DNA of 64,000 nt from Phenylobacterium sp. (GTDB lineage Bacteria > Pseudomonadota > Alphaproteobacteria > Caulobacterales > Caulobacteraceae), in the NCBI RefSeq assembly GCF_030680185.1, contig NZ_JAUXVZ010000053.1, positions 173,366 to 237,365 on the forward strand, given 5' to 3'. The number at the start of each line of letters is the position of its first letter. Position 1 is the first letter of the stretch. A model generated the notes under the pieces. That model was given only the letters and a program-made list of their open reading frames with translations. It did not search any database and was not told the origin of the DNA. Made by a program: the position numbers and the translations under genes. This document shows, one piece after another, positions 16,328 through 25,139 of the stretch.

Positions 16328-16344
16328 AGGGGCTCTCTCCTTGC

Positions 16345-17085
16345 TCACCAGCTCTCCGACCACGGACGAAGATCGAGTTCATGGGTCCAGGCCGACCGCG
16401 CCTGGCGGTGCAGGGCCACATAGGTGGCGGCGATGTCGGCGGGCTTGAGGATGGAGTCCTCGGCCAGACGCTTTTCGATGTCGGGCATGTTGCTACGGCT
16501 GAACACGCCGTCGATGGCGCCGTCCACCACGATGTGGACCACGTGGATCCCTTGCGGCCCCAGTTCGCGGGCCAGGCTCTGGGCGACCGCGCGCAGGCCG
16601 TGCTTGGCCGCGGCGAAGGCGGCGAACCCGTCGCGCCCGCGCACCGAGGCCGTGGCGCCGGTGAACAGGATCGTCCCGCGCCGCCTTGGCGACATCACCC
16701 GGGCCGCCTCGCGGCCGGTGAGGAAGCCCGCGAAGCAAGCCATCTCCCAGACCTTGGTGAAGACCCGGCTGGTGGTTTCCAGGATCGGAAAACGCACATT
16801 GGCCCCGATGTTGAACACCACCACCTCGATCGGTCCGACCTCGGTCTCGATGCGGTCGAACAGGGCGGCCATCTCGGCCTCGTCCCGGGCGTCGACGCCA
16901 TAGGCGCGGGCCTCGCCGCCAGCGGCGATGATCTCGTCGGCCAGGCTCTGGAGCTGGTCGCCGTTGCGGGGCCGCCGCGTGACGCAGGCCACCAGGCCCT
17001 CGGCGGCGAAGGCTTTGGCGATCGCCCCGCCGACCCCATCCCCGGCGCCGATGACCACGCAGGCGCCTCTCGGTTGATCGACCAT
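16345..17085 (-). CDS. SDR family protein lacking the catalytic tyrosine
   Basis: A 246-residue Rossmann-fold short-chain dehydrogenase. The cofactor loop is GAGDGVGG (13-20). At the active site the usual YxxxK reads FAAAK, with Phe157 replacing Tyr and Lys161 retained; the Ser position is part of TGATAS (142-147). The change is direct in the DNA. Members of this subgroup with Phe are probably not normal alcohol dehydrogenases. The gene is divergent from an HxlR regulator and precedes the HCCA-isomerase-like gene. Confidence 0.85.
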   Translation of the reverse strand: MVDQPRGACVVIGAGDGVGGAIAKAFAAEGLVACVTRRPRNGDQLQSLADEIIAAGGEARAYGVDARDEAEMAALFDRIETEVGPIEVVVFNIGANVRFPILETTSRVFTKVWEMACFAGFLTGREAARVMSPRRRGTILFTGATASVRGRDGFAAFAAAKHGLRAVAQSLARELGPQGIHVVHIVVDGAIDGVFSRSNMPDIEKRLAEDSILKPADIAATYVALHRQARSAWTHELDLRPWSESW

Positions 17086-17100
17086 GAGCTACTCCGTTCT

Positions 17101-17133
17101 GAATTCGAACTCAGGTTCGTATTGAATTTGAAC
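17101..17133. promoter_or_regulatory. Operator-like repeats between SDR and hxlR genes
   Basis: ATTCGAAC (17103-17110) and GTTCGTAT (17115-17122) form an inverted repeat with one mismatch around TCAG. In addition GAATTCGAAC (17101-17110) is repeated directly as GAATTTGAAC (17124-17133), one mismatch, period 23. The site sits in the 89-base divergent gap between the SDR and the HxlR regulator. HxlR proteins bind such symmetric sites, so autoregulation and control of the SDR operon are likely. Confidence 0.55.
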
Positions 17134-17174
17134 GGAGTCAATCGCATCATTGACGGGCAGCAGGAGGCGCTTCG

Positions 17175-17630
17175 ATGAGATGGGATGATCTGGCCCGCGA
17201 GCCCTGTTCGGTGGCGCGGTCCCTAGCGGTGATCGGCGACCGCTGGACCCTGATGATCCTGCGCGACGTCTTCTTAGGCGTCCGCCGGTTCGAGGCGTTC
17301 CAGGCGAGACTGGGCATTTCCCGCAGCATCGTCACCGAGCGGCTGAACACCCTGGTGGCCGAGGGCGTGCTGGAACGCCGCCCCTATCAGGACCGCCCCG
17401 TCCGCCACGAATACCGCCTGACCACCAAGGGCCTGGACCTGCATCCTGTGATCATGGCCCTCGTCGACTGGGGCGACCGCCACTATGCCGGCGCTGATGG
17501 CCCGCCGATCCTGCGTCGACACAAGGGCTGCGGTTGCGACTTCCACGCCATCCAGGTCTGCTCCGAATGCGGCGACCCCGTCACCGCCCGCGACGTGGAG
17601 GCCAGGCCAGGCCTGGCGCCGGACCGATAG
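17175..17630 (+). CDS. HxlR family transcriptional regulator
   Basis: A 151-residue winged-helix protein of the HxlR family. The N-terminal REPCSVARSLAVIGDRWTL, with Cys11, is the family hallmark, followed by the helix-turn-helix (FEAFQARLGISRSIVTERLN) and wing (YQDRPVRHEYRLTTKG). The C-terminus adds a small Cys/His cluster (HKGCGCDFHAIQVCSECG) that may bind zinc. AGGAGG at 17162-17167 sets the start. It is divergent from the SDR and isomerase operon, which it most likely represses or senses through; the next gene on its own strand is a VOC protein. Confidence 0.92.
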   Translation: MRWDDLAREPCSVARSLAVIGDRWTLMILRDVFLGVRRFEAFQARLGISRSIVTERLNTLVAEGVLERRPYQDRPVRHEYRLTTKGLDLHPVIMALVDWGDRHYAGADGPPILRRHKGCGCDFHAIQVCSECGDPVTARDVEARPGLAPDR

Positions 17631-17645
17631 ACGCAGGCTAGACCG

Positions 17646-18380
17646 ATGATCGCCCTCGACCACATCGCCATCTGGACCGACCAGAGAGATGAGCTGCTGC
17701 GGATCATCGCCAAGGCCACCCATCTGGGGATTGTCGACGGCTACGCGCCTGGCGGGACGCTCGTGGCCCGCGGCGTTCGGTTCGCCAATGGGCCATTCCT
17801 CGATGTCCATCAGGTCGGGCCAGGGCCAGATGGCGTCCGTCCCTATCACCGGCTGCTTGGCCTGAACGGCGACATCGACCAGATCGAACGCCAAGTCACA
17901 GCCGTCGGCCTGCGCGCCAAGGCGGCCCGCCGGGCCGATGCGGCGCAGCCAGAACTTGAGGCGCCCTGGGACCTGCTGTCGTTCCGAAAAGGACAGGGGC
18001 TGGCCTCCCAGATGTTTGTGATCGCCTACCACCCTGGCGCCCCCAGCCCGCCGGACTTCGCAAGTCCGCTCTACGATCCCACAGCGCCAGGGGCAGGCGC
18101 GGCCATCCTCTCCCGCGTCTGGCTTCCCGAGGCTGACCTGGAAGCGGCCCGTGGAGTTCTCGCGGCCTTGGGGACCCAGCCCCTCGGCCCTGTGCGATCT
18201 CATCTACCGCCCTATGAAGGCGCGGGGTTCGACCTGGGCTCAACCCAGTTGATCCTCGCGACTCCCTGGGGACCGCCGCAGGCGATACGGCTGGACATCC
18301 GCGCCGCGCACGACGGGGCGAACGTGGTCTCGCCCTGCCCTGAGGTGACAGTCGTCCTCAACGACGGCCTTGGTTCCTAA
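17646..18380 (+). CDS. VOC/glyoxalase-like domain protein
   Basis: A 244-residue protein of the glyoxalase-like VOC type (Glyoxalase_3 style): MIALDHIAIWT opens the first beta-alpha-beta module, and a second module lies after about residue 135. Candidate metal or substrate residues are His6 and Asp/Glu residues, but the dioxygenase His-His-Glu set is not obvious. It starts 15 bases after the HxlR gene and probably shares its transcript. No substrate can be named; the hydrolase-like VOC group includes uncharacterised detoxification proteins. Confidence 0.75.
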   Translation: MIALDHIAIWTDQRDELLRIIAKATHLGIVDGYAPGGTLVARGVRFANGPFLDVHQVGPGPDGVRPYHRLLGLNGDIDQIERQVTAVGLRAKAARRADAAQPELEAPWDLLSFRKGQGLASQMFVIAYHPGAPSPPDFASPLYDPTAPGAGAAILSRVWLPEADLEAARGVLAALGTQPLGPVRSHLPPYEGAGFDLGSTQLILATPWGPPQAIRLDIRAAHDGANVVSPCPEVTVVLNDGLGS

Positions 18381-18406
18381 ACCCCTTCAAGCCGGGGAAG
18401 GAAGGG

Positions 18407-18880
18407 TCAGCCGCTGAGCTGTTCCAGCATTGCGGCGCGCGCAATGTCCTTGGGGCGGCCGAACAGGCGGCAGATCTCGATGAGTTCTTCCCGGTCAGGC
18501 AGGGGCAGGGGGTGGGGCGCCCAGGCCACCAGGGTCCGGGTCCTGGGCGAGACCCGCCGCCATCCCTCTGCGGTCCGGACCTCCAGGCCCGACATGATCT
18601 CGATACGCAGGTCGTCTGTCTGCGCCTTGGCGAAATAGGCCGAACGAAACCGCTCGCCAGCGCCCTCGATGCGGGCGGCCCCGAGACGGGCGGCCAGTCG
18701 TTCGGCGTCAGCCTGTCCGAGCAGGAGGTCCACGTCCTCCGCCTCGATGTCCGCAGCTCCCATCAGCCTCATGGCGGCGCTGCCGAAGATCCACCAGGGC
18801 CCATCAAGTCCGCCCGCCGCCAGCGACAGGCGATCCAGCGTTCGGACCAGGGGCGCGGGCAGGTCGAGCGGCGCGATCAT
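18407..18880 (-). CDS. Nucleotidyltransferase-fold protein coupled to an ABC exporter
   Basis: A 157-residue protein. The motif FGSAAMRLMG (32-41) with Gly33-Ser34, followed by DVD at 49-51 and DLRIEIMSG further on, matches the GS...DxD...D pattern of small nucleotidyltransferase-fold proteins. This fold call is an inference from motif spacing. The ATG overlaps the TGA of the upstream ABC transporter gene (ATGA at 18877-18880), so it is translationally coupled to that exporter. No partner HEPN gene is nearby, so a classic MNT/HEPN toxin-antitoxin pair is not supported. Confidence 0.6.
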   Translation of the reverse strand: MIAPLDLPAPLVRTLDRLSLAAGGLDGPWWIFGSAAMRLMGAADIEAEDVDLLLGQADAERLAARLGAARIEGAGERFRSAYFAKAQTDDLRIEIMSGLEVRTAEGWRRVSPRTRTLVAWAPHPLPLPDREELIEICRLFGRPKDIARAAMLEQLSG

Positions 18881-20760
18881 GTCCGGGTCGCGAACTCCGC
18901 GTCGCCGGTGGCGGCCACCTGGGCGTCGTCGAAGGAGGCGTGGGCCGAGGTGTAGAGCCGTGAATAGAGGCCCTCATTGGCCATCAGAACCTCATGCGGC
19001 CCCTGCTCCAGGATGTGGCCCTGCTGCAGGACGATGATCTTGTCGGCGTCGCGGATCGTGGCCAGGCGGTGGGCGATGACGATGCAGGTCCGGCCCGCGA
19101 ACAGCACCTTCAACGCCTTCTGGATCGCCTGTTCGGTGAAGGAGTCGATGTTGGCCGTGGCCTCGTCGAGGATCAGGATCTGCGGGTCGGCCACCAGCGC
19201 CCGGGCGAAGGACAGCAACTGCCGCTGGCCCAGCGAGATATTGCGGCCCCGCTGGCCGAGCTGGGTGTCGTAGCCCTCGGGCAGGCGCATGATGAAGTCA
19301 TGGGCCGAGACCGACTTGGCCGCCGCGATCACGTCCTCGCGGGTGGCGCCTTCGGTGTTGTAGCGGATGTTCTCCTCGATGGTGCCGCTGAACAGGAAGG
19401 GCTCCTGCAGCACCATGCCGATGTTGCGGCCGAGCGACTCCAGCGTCACGTCGCGCACGTCGCGGCCGCCGATCAGCACCTGGCCCTTGTCCACCTCATA
19501 GAAGCGGTGGGCCAGCGCGATGATGCTGGTCTTGCCTGAGCCCGTGGGGCCGACCAGGGCCACCACCTGGCGGGGCTTCACCTCGAAGCTCACATTGTGC
19601 AGCACTGGCCGGGCCGGGTCATAGCCGAAGGTGACATTGCGGAATTCGACCGTCGGCTCGAAGTCGGCCAGGGGTTCGGCGTCCGGCTTGTCGACGATCG
19701 TCACCGGGACATCGAGCACTTCGAAGATGCGATGCCCCGCGGCCATGGCCCGCTGCATGATGGTGTACTGCATGGACAGCATGCGGACGGGGTCGAAGAA
19801 CCGCTGCACATAGAAGATGAAGGCGACCATGACGCCGACGTCGAGGCGGCCCCCGAGCACGGCGTTGCCACCGACGACGATGACGATGCCCATGGCGAGG
19901 CCGGTCAGAACGTCCACCGTCGGGACCATCACCTGGGTCATGGCCGCCGAGTTGTTCTGGGCGTTCATGTTCTCCCGGGCCTTCTCCGAATAGAGCTCGA
20001 AGTTCATCGCCTCGCGACGGCTCTCCTGGACGGTTCGAACCCCCTGGATGTTCTCGGCGAGCGCGCTGTTGGCCGTGGACGAGGCGTCGCGGGCCTCACG
20101 GAAGGTCTTCTTGGAAAAGGGCAGCCAGATGGCCCGGACGACGATCAGGGCCGGGATCACCGTCAGGGTCAGCAAGCCCAGTTGCAGGTCCATGCTGAGC
20201 AGGGCGACCGTGATGCCGATCAGGAGCGCGATGTCGCCCACAGCCCCGGTCGTGCTCTCGAGGAACTCCTGCAGGGCGTTCACGTCCCCCTGAAGCCGGG
20301 CCATGATTCGGCCCACATGGGTCTTGTCCATGAAGGACAGGGACACGTCCTGGAAGTGGCTGAACATGGAGCGGCGGACGTCGAAGATGACCCGCTGGGC
20401 CAACCGCGAACTCATCCACTGTTCCAGGAAGAAGGCCCCGGCGTTCAGGATCACCACGCCGACGAAGATGGCGATGATCTGATCCAGCCGCGCATTGTCG
20501 CCGCCGCCGACCGCGGCGTTCACCGCCTGGCCGATCATATAGGGGATGGCGATGGCTGTGGCCGCGGAGATCAGCACGGAGATTTGCGCGCCGATGACGA
20601 AGGCCTTGTGCGGCTTCAGATAGTGGACGAACCGCCCCAGGACCTTGGGGTTGATCGAGGCGAAGATCTCCTCGGCGTCATCGCTGCCCAGCGTGGCCCG
20701 GGGCCGGCGGGGCGTCTGCGAGGCGACGTCGGTCCCGCGATCGAAGACGAAATCGCTCAT
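18877..20760 (-). CDS. ABC exporter half-transporter with intact Walker B (partner B)
   Basis: A 627-residue type IV ABC exporter half: six transmembrane helices (about 45-345), then an ATPase domain. Walker A GPTGSGKTS is at 404-412, Walker B LILDE at 529-533 with catalytic Glu533, and the H-loop His at 564. The signature reads ISLGQ (508-512) rather than LSGGQ. The ATG overlaps the stop of the other half-transporter, and the two form a heterodimer. Its Walker sites with LSGGQ of the partner give the one fully consensus ATP site. Probably exports drugs or lipids; substrate unknown. Confidence 0.93.
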   Translation of the reverse strand: MSDFVFDRGTDVASQTPRRPRATLGSDDAEEIFASINPKVLGRFVHYLKPHKAFVIGAQISVLISAATAIAIPYMIGQAVNAAVGGGDNARLDQIIAIFVGVVILNAGAFFLEQWMSSRLAQRVIFDVRRSMFSHFQDVSLSFMDKTHVGRIMARLQGDVNALQEFLESTTGAVGDIALLIGITVALLSMDLQLGLLTLTVIPALIVVRAIWLPFSKKTFREARDASSTANSALAENIQGVRTVQESRREAMNFELYSEKARENMNAQNNSAAMTQVMVPTVDVLTGLAMGIVIVVGGNAVLGGRLDVGVMVAFIFYVQRFFDPVRMLSMQYTIMQRAMAAGHRIFEVLDVPVTIVDKPDAEPLADFEPTVEFRNVTFGYDPARPVLHNVSFEVKPRQVVALVGPTGSGKTSIIALAHRFYEVDKGQVLIGGRDVRDVTLESLGRNIGMVLQEPFLFSGTIEENIRYNTEGATREDVIAAAKSVSAHDFIMRLPEGYDTQLGQRGRNISLGQRQLLSFARALVADPQILILDEATANIDSFTEQAIQKALKVLFAGRTCIVIAHRLATIRDADKIIVLQQGHILEQGPHEVLMANEGLYSRLYTSAHASFDDAQVAATGDAEFATRT

Positions 20761-22661
20761 GCCCGCACCCCTTGGATCTGGTTGGCGACCACTTCGGGAT
20801 CGGCCGTCGGCTCCGGCGGAAGGTCTTCGGACAGCCCCACATGATCGGCGCGGGTCTGGAGGGCGTAGAGGTCGGCATAGACGCCGCCGGCCGCCACCAG
20901 GCTGCGGTGGTCGCCTCGCTCCACCACGCGGCCCTCATCCAGCACGATGATCTGGTCGGCGTGCATCAGGGACGAAAGCCGGTGGGCGATGATCACGGTC
21001 GCCTTGGCCTTGGTGGCGCTGGCCAGGGCGTCGCGGACCTTGCGCTCGGTGACCGCGTCGATGGCGGCGGTGGAGTCGTCGAAGATCATGACGCCGGGCC
21101 CCGGCACCACGCCGCGGGCGATGGACATCCGCTGGCGCTGGCCGCCGGACAGGGCCACGCCCCGCTCGCCCACCCGGGTCGTGTATCCCGTGGGAAGGCC
21201 CGCGATATAGTCGTGCAGCTGGGCGGTGCGGGCGGCGCCGACGATGCGGTCCTCCTCGGCCCAGGGATCGGCATAGGCGACATTGTTGGTCACGGTGGTG
21301 TCGAACAGGAAGGCCTCCTGCTGCACCAGGCCGACATATTCCCGCAGCGAGGCCAGGCTGACCTCGCGGATGTCCTGGCCGTCGATGGTGATACGGCCGC
21401 CGGTCACGTCGTAGAAGCGGGGGATCAGGTTGGCGATGGTCGACTTGCCGCTGCCCGGCGCGCCGACGACGCCCAGGGTCTGGCCCGGCCGGACCTCGAA
21501 GCTGACATCGCTCAGAACCGGGCGGCCCTCGTCATAGGAAAAGTCCACATGCTCGAAGCGCAAGATTCCTTGCGTCGGCGCGAGCGGCCGGGCGCCCGGC
21601 GCGTCGGCGATCTCGGGCTCCAGGTCCAGGACCTCGAACACCCGGCCGCCGGACGAGGTGGCCCGCGCGGCGGAGGCGAAGATCATGGCGATCTGCCGGA
21701 TCGGCGCCTGCAGCAGAGTCATATAGGCGAGGAATTCGGTGAGCCGGCCGACCGACATGGCGCCGGCGATCACCTGGTGGCCGCCGTACCAGAGCAGCAG
21801 GGCCATGGAGCCGTAGTAGCTCAGCGTCATGGCGGTGATCGCCCGGAAGCGCAGGGTGATGCGCTTGAACGAATATTGCAGGGCGTTGTCGGCGGCGACG
21901 TCGAACTTGCCCATCTCGAAGGCCTTGGCCGAGAAGGCGCGCACCACCCGGATGCCCTGGAGGTTCTCCTCCATGGTCAGCGTCAGCACCGACATGAGCT
22001 GCTGGACCCGCAACCAGGTCACCCGCAGCATGATCCCCATCCGCGCCAGCACCCAGCTGGCGAACGGCACGAAGGCCAGGGCCAGGAAGGCCATGGTCAC
22101 GTCGGTCGAGAACATCATGAAGGCCGAGACCGACAGCAGCATGACCAGCGTCAGGGTCTGCATCATGCCGCCCTGGATGAAGGCCCGCGTCCCCTCCAGG
22201 TCCAACATGCCCCGGGTCACCAGGTCGCCGGAGTGAATCTTGTCGTGGAAGCCGAAGGACAGGCGCTGGAGCTGCTGGAAAAAGGACAGCCGCAGGTCGT
22301 AGGCCACCTTCTGGCTGACCTTTTCGGCCACATAGCCGCCATAGCCGGTCAGCAGTCCGCGCAGGCTCGCGGCGCCGAGAACAAGAAGAGCCGTGCTGAC
22401 CAGGGCGCGCTGCACATCCTCGGTGCTGGCGGCTTCACTGGCGAGCAGCAGATGGGCCTGGTCCACCGCCTGGCCGAACAGGCGCGGCAGGGTGAGGCTG
22501 AACAGGGCTGCGCCGATGGAGCAGCCGACGGCCAGGGCGACCAGGCCTGGATAGCGCAGGGCCAACCCCATGATTCTGCGCAGCACCCGGGGCATAGCCG
22601 AGACGTCAATCGACACAGAATCCGCCGCCGCATCCCTGGGGGAGGGGCGTGAATCACTCAT
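20757..22661 (-). CDS. ABC exporter half-transporter with degenerate Walker B (partner A)
   Basis: A 634-residue ABC half-exporter: transmembrane domain of six helices (about 33-335) and ATPase domain with Walker A GAPGSGKST (400-408), canonical LSGGQ (504-508) and H-loop His560. Walker B reads VMIFDD (524-529), so the catalytic Glu is Asp529. An Asp at this place is typical of the degenerate half of heterodimeric exporters such as TM287/288 and BmrC/BmrD. First gene of a three-gene coupled operon (A, B, nucleotidyltransferase-like). Confidence 0.93.
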   Translation of the reverse strand: MSDSRPSPRDAAADSVSIDVSAMPRVLRRIMGLALRYPGLVALAVGCSIGAALFSLTLPRLFGQAVDQAHLLLASEAASTEDVQRALVSTALLVLGAASLRGLLTGYGGYVAEKVSQKVAYDLRLSFFQQLQRLSFGFHDKIHSGDLVTRGMLDLEGTRAFIQGGMMQTLTLVMLLSVSAFMMFSTDVTMAFLALAFVPFASWVLARMGIMLRVTWLRVQQLMSVLTLTMEENLQGIRVVRAFSAKAFEMGKFDVAADNALQYSFKRITLRFRAITAMTLSYYGSMALLLWYGGHQVIAGAMSVGRLTEFLAYMTLLQAPIRQIAMIFASAARATSSGGRVFEVLDLEPEIADAPGARPLAPTQGILRFEHVDFSYDEGRPVLSDVSFEVRPGQTLGVVGAPGSGKSTIANLIPRFYDVTGGRITIDGQDIREVSLASLREYVGLVQQEAFLFDTTVTNNVAYADPWAEEDRIVGAARTAQLHDYIAGLPTGYTTRVGERGVALSGGQRQRMSIARGVVPGPGVMIFDDSTAAIDAVTERKVRDALASATKAKATVIIAHRLSSLMHADQIIVLDEGRVVERGDHRSLVAAGGVYADLYALQTRADHVGLSEDLPPEPTADPEVVANQIQGVRA

Positions 22662-22804
22662 CTGAAAATGTCCAATCTTGATATGACGCCATCATGCGGC
22701 GCCACCAGGGGTCGCGCCACCATCTTTTGACGCGCCCGCCAAATAGTCAGCCTACGTGACATCCACCCCCATGCGGGCGGCCAGACAGGGCAGACAAGTT
22801 GGCG

Positions 22805-23602
22805 TCAGGCCGCCAGGGGTCTGGCCTGTGGCGTCAGGGTGACGGGGTTCTGCGGCGCCTGGGGCCTTGGCCGGATCCGCTCGCCCTTCAGCCAGATCTT
22901 CAGGGCCTCCCAGTGGATCGCGCCCATGACGCCCAGCGTCATCCAGGGGTGGGCGAGCCAGGCGGCCAGCAGATGGCGGTCTTCCAGGGGCCGGGACTGG
23001 CCCACGAAACTGGCCGACAACAGAGGTCCCCCGGCGTCGGCCACGTCGATGCTCACCGCCAGTCCGCCCGGACCCGGCGGGCGGACCTTGAAGGCGTAGG
23101 TCAGGTCCATGTCCATGAAGGGCGAGACGAAGAACACCTTGTCGGCGGTCTGGCGCACGACGCCGCCTGGCCCGTCATCCGCCACGGGGATCAGATAGCT
23201 GTGGCGGTCGCCGAACGTGTTGTTGACCTCATAGAGGATCGCGCAGAGCGCCCCGTCCGGCCGATGGCAGAAATAGACGCTCAGCGGGTTGAACACTCCG
23301 CCCAGCACCCGCGGCATGCAAAGCAGACGCACCGCCCCGCCGGCCTCAACGCCCGCCTCGGCCAGATGCCGTTCCACCTGCATTTTCAGCGGAGTGTCGG
23401 AACCATCCCCATGGTCGCGGGTCTGGAAACTGGTCAGGCCAGGCGCATCGAAGCCGAACAGACGGAGGCCCCGGGCCAGCGCCGGACCTTCATCCAGGTC
23501 CAGCAGCAACATGAAGATGCGATAGCGCAGGGCGTGCGCCCGTGGGCGCGTCCGTCGGTGAGCGACGAGGCCGGGATAGAGGGCGCTGGCGCGCTGGCTC
23601 AC
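22805..23602 (-). CDS. DUF1365 protein, fatty acid modification cassette
   Basis: A 265-residue DUF1365 family protein. Conserved pieces are RRTRPRAHALRYRIFMLLLD, GGVFNPLSVYFCH and FYEVNNTFGDRH-like (YEVNNTFGDRHSYLIP). The start is GTG at 23602, overlapping the TGA of the oxidoreductase gene. DUF1365 genes co-occur with the FAD oxidoreductase and a cyclopropane-synthase-like methyltransferase in Proteobacteria; they are linked to modified (methyl, furan or cyclopropane) membrane fatty acids and singlet-oxygen stress in Rhodobacter. The chemical step of DUF1365 itself is unproven. Confidence 0.9.
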   Translation of the reverse strand: MSQRASALYPGLVAHRRTRPRAHALRYRIFMLLLDLDEGPALARGLRLFGFDAPGLTSFQTRDHGDGSDTPLKMQVERHLAEAGVEAGGAVRLLCMPRVLGGVFNPLSVYFCHRPDGALCAILYEVNNTFGDRHSYLIPVADDGPGGVVRQTADKVFFVSPFMDMDLTYAFKVRPPGPGGLAVSIDVADAGGPLLSASFVGQSRPLEDRHLLAAWLAHPWMTLGVMGAIHWEALKIWLKGERIRPRPQAPQNPVTLTPQARPLAA

Positions 23603-24948
23603 GCGGCGGCCTCGGCCAGGGCGCCGGGAGCCTGAGTCGCCACGTGGATGCGTCCGGACTCGTCCTTCACCGACCAGGGCCGGCGCACGCCGCCCAATTG
23701 CTCGGCCACGGCCAGGCCCGACTGCAGGCCGTCCTCATGGAAGCCATGCCCGAAGTAGGAGCCGCAGAACCAGGTCCGCTTCACGCCTTGCAGACCCCAG
23801 AGCTCCTGCTGGGCGGCGATCGCCCCGCCATCGAACAGGGGATGGTCATAGACATCGGTGCGGATCACCGCGTCGGCCGCGATCTCCCGGGTCGGGTTGA
23901 GGGTGACGAACAGTTCCGGCTTGGCCGGCAGGCTCTGAAGCCGGTTCATCCAATAGGTGACGCAGCCCTCCTGTGGGGCGTTGCGGCGGCCGATGTGGTT
24001 CCAGCTGGTCCAGGCCGCCCGGCGGCGCGGCATCAGGGCCGGATCGGTGTGCAGCACCGCCAGGTTGCGGGTGTAGCGGAAGGCCGATAGGAGCCGCGTC
24101 TCCTCCGCCGTGGGATCCTCCAGCAGGGCCAGGGCCTGATCGCCGTGGGTGGCGATCACCACCTCGTCGAAGCGCTCCACCTGACCGCTCGCCAGGCGGA
24201 TATCGACCCCGCCGGCCTCGCGCCGCACGCCGGTGACCCGCACGCCCGTGCGCACCTCGCCCCGGAAGGCGTCCACCAGCTTCCCGACATAGGCGCGGCT
24301 GCCGCCCTCGACCGTCCGCCAGAGGCCGCGGCCGAACACCTGCATCATGCCGTGGTTCTGGAAGAAGCGGATCAGGGCCGCGGCCGGATATTCCCGGATC
24401 GCCGCGAGCGGCGTCGACCAGATGGCCGCCGCCTGGGGCAGCAGGTGGTCGTCGCGGAAGGCCTGGCAGTAGCCCTTCTGCTTCAGATAGTCGTCCAGGC
24501 TGGTCAGGGGCGAGTCCAGCTCGGCCAGATCCTTGGGCCCGTTGCGGTAGAAGCGGGTGACGTCCCGCAGCATGCCCCAGTAGCGGGCGCTGAAGAAGTT
24601 GCGTTTCTGGGCGAAGAGCGAACCGGACGAGTACTCGAACGCCCCGTCATCCAGGGAGACGCTGAGCGCCATGTCGGCGTCGATGCTGGGCGTCTCCAGA
24701 TGCTTCAGCAGGGCGGTGAAGTTCGGATAGTTGTCCTCGTTGAAGACGATGAAGCCGGTATCGACCGGGATCACGCCTTCGGGGCCGCCGGGCGCCTCCA
24801 CCGTGTGGGCGTGGCCGCCGACGCGGCCGTCGCCTTCGAACAGGGTCACCTCGTGGCGAGAGCTCAGGAGCCAGGCGGCGGAAAGTCCGGAAACGCCGCC
24901 CCCCACAACGGCGATACGCAACGGCCTGGAAGTGCTCTCTACGCCCAC
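23599..24948 (-). CDS. FAD/NAD(P)-binding oxidoreductase (amine-oxidase-like), fatty acid modification
   Basis: A 449-residue flavoprotein. The start chosen is GTG 24948 with GGAG 5 bases upstream; the dinucleotide fold GGGVSG is at 16-21, followed by GRVGGHAHT. A C-terminal FAD segment is near the end (FCGSYFGHGFHEDGLQSG). It belongs to the family found beside DUF1365 and cyclopropane-synthase-like genes; a relative in Rhodobacter (UfaD) desaturates phospholipid acyl chains on the way to furan fatty acids. It is divergent from the methyltransferase gene across a gap of 191 bases. Confidence 0.9.
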   Translation of the reverse strand: MGVESTSRPLRIAVVGGGVSGLSAAWLLSSRHEVTLFEGDGRVGGHAHTVEAPGGPEGVIPVDTGFIVFNEDNYPNFTALLKHLETPSIDADMALSVSLDDGAFEYSSGSLFAQKRNFFSARYWGMLRDVTRFYRNGPKDLAELDSPLTSLDDYLKQKGYCQAFRDDHLLPQAAAIWSTPLAAIREYPAAALIRFFQNHGMMQVFGRGLWRTVEGGSRAYVGKLVDAFRGEVRTGVRVTGVRREAGGVDIRLASGQVERFDEVVIATHGDQALALLEDPTAEETRLLSAFRYTRNLAVLHTDPALMPRRRAAWTSWNHIGRRNAPQEGCVTYWMNRLQSLPAKPELFVTLNPTREIAADAVIRTDVYDHPLFDGGAIAAQQELWGLQGVKRTWFCGSYFGHGFHEDGLQSGLAVAEQLGGVRRPWSVKDESGRIHVATQAPGALAEAAA

Positions 24949-25139
24949 GGGAACTCCAATCTCTCGTCGGTGACGCCACGGTGCGTCCCGGCGAGAGGCG
25001 ATACGGCGCGAATGCGCCATCGGATGCAGCCGGAACGGCGCATCCGAACCTCCGCCTTGCGCGTAATCAAGGGAAGGTTTGGCTTGAGGGTTCCGCTTCT
25101 ACCCCCGGGCCCGAACCCCCGTAGCCAGGAGCATCGCCC

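Noticed and set aside
18407..18880. MNT/HEPN toxin-antitoxin module
   Set aside because: Only the nucleotidyltransferase-like half is present; the upstream coupled gene is an ABC exporter.
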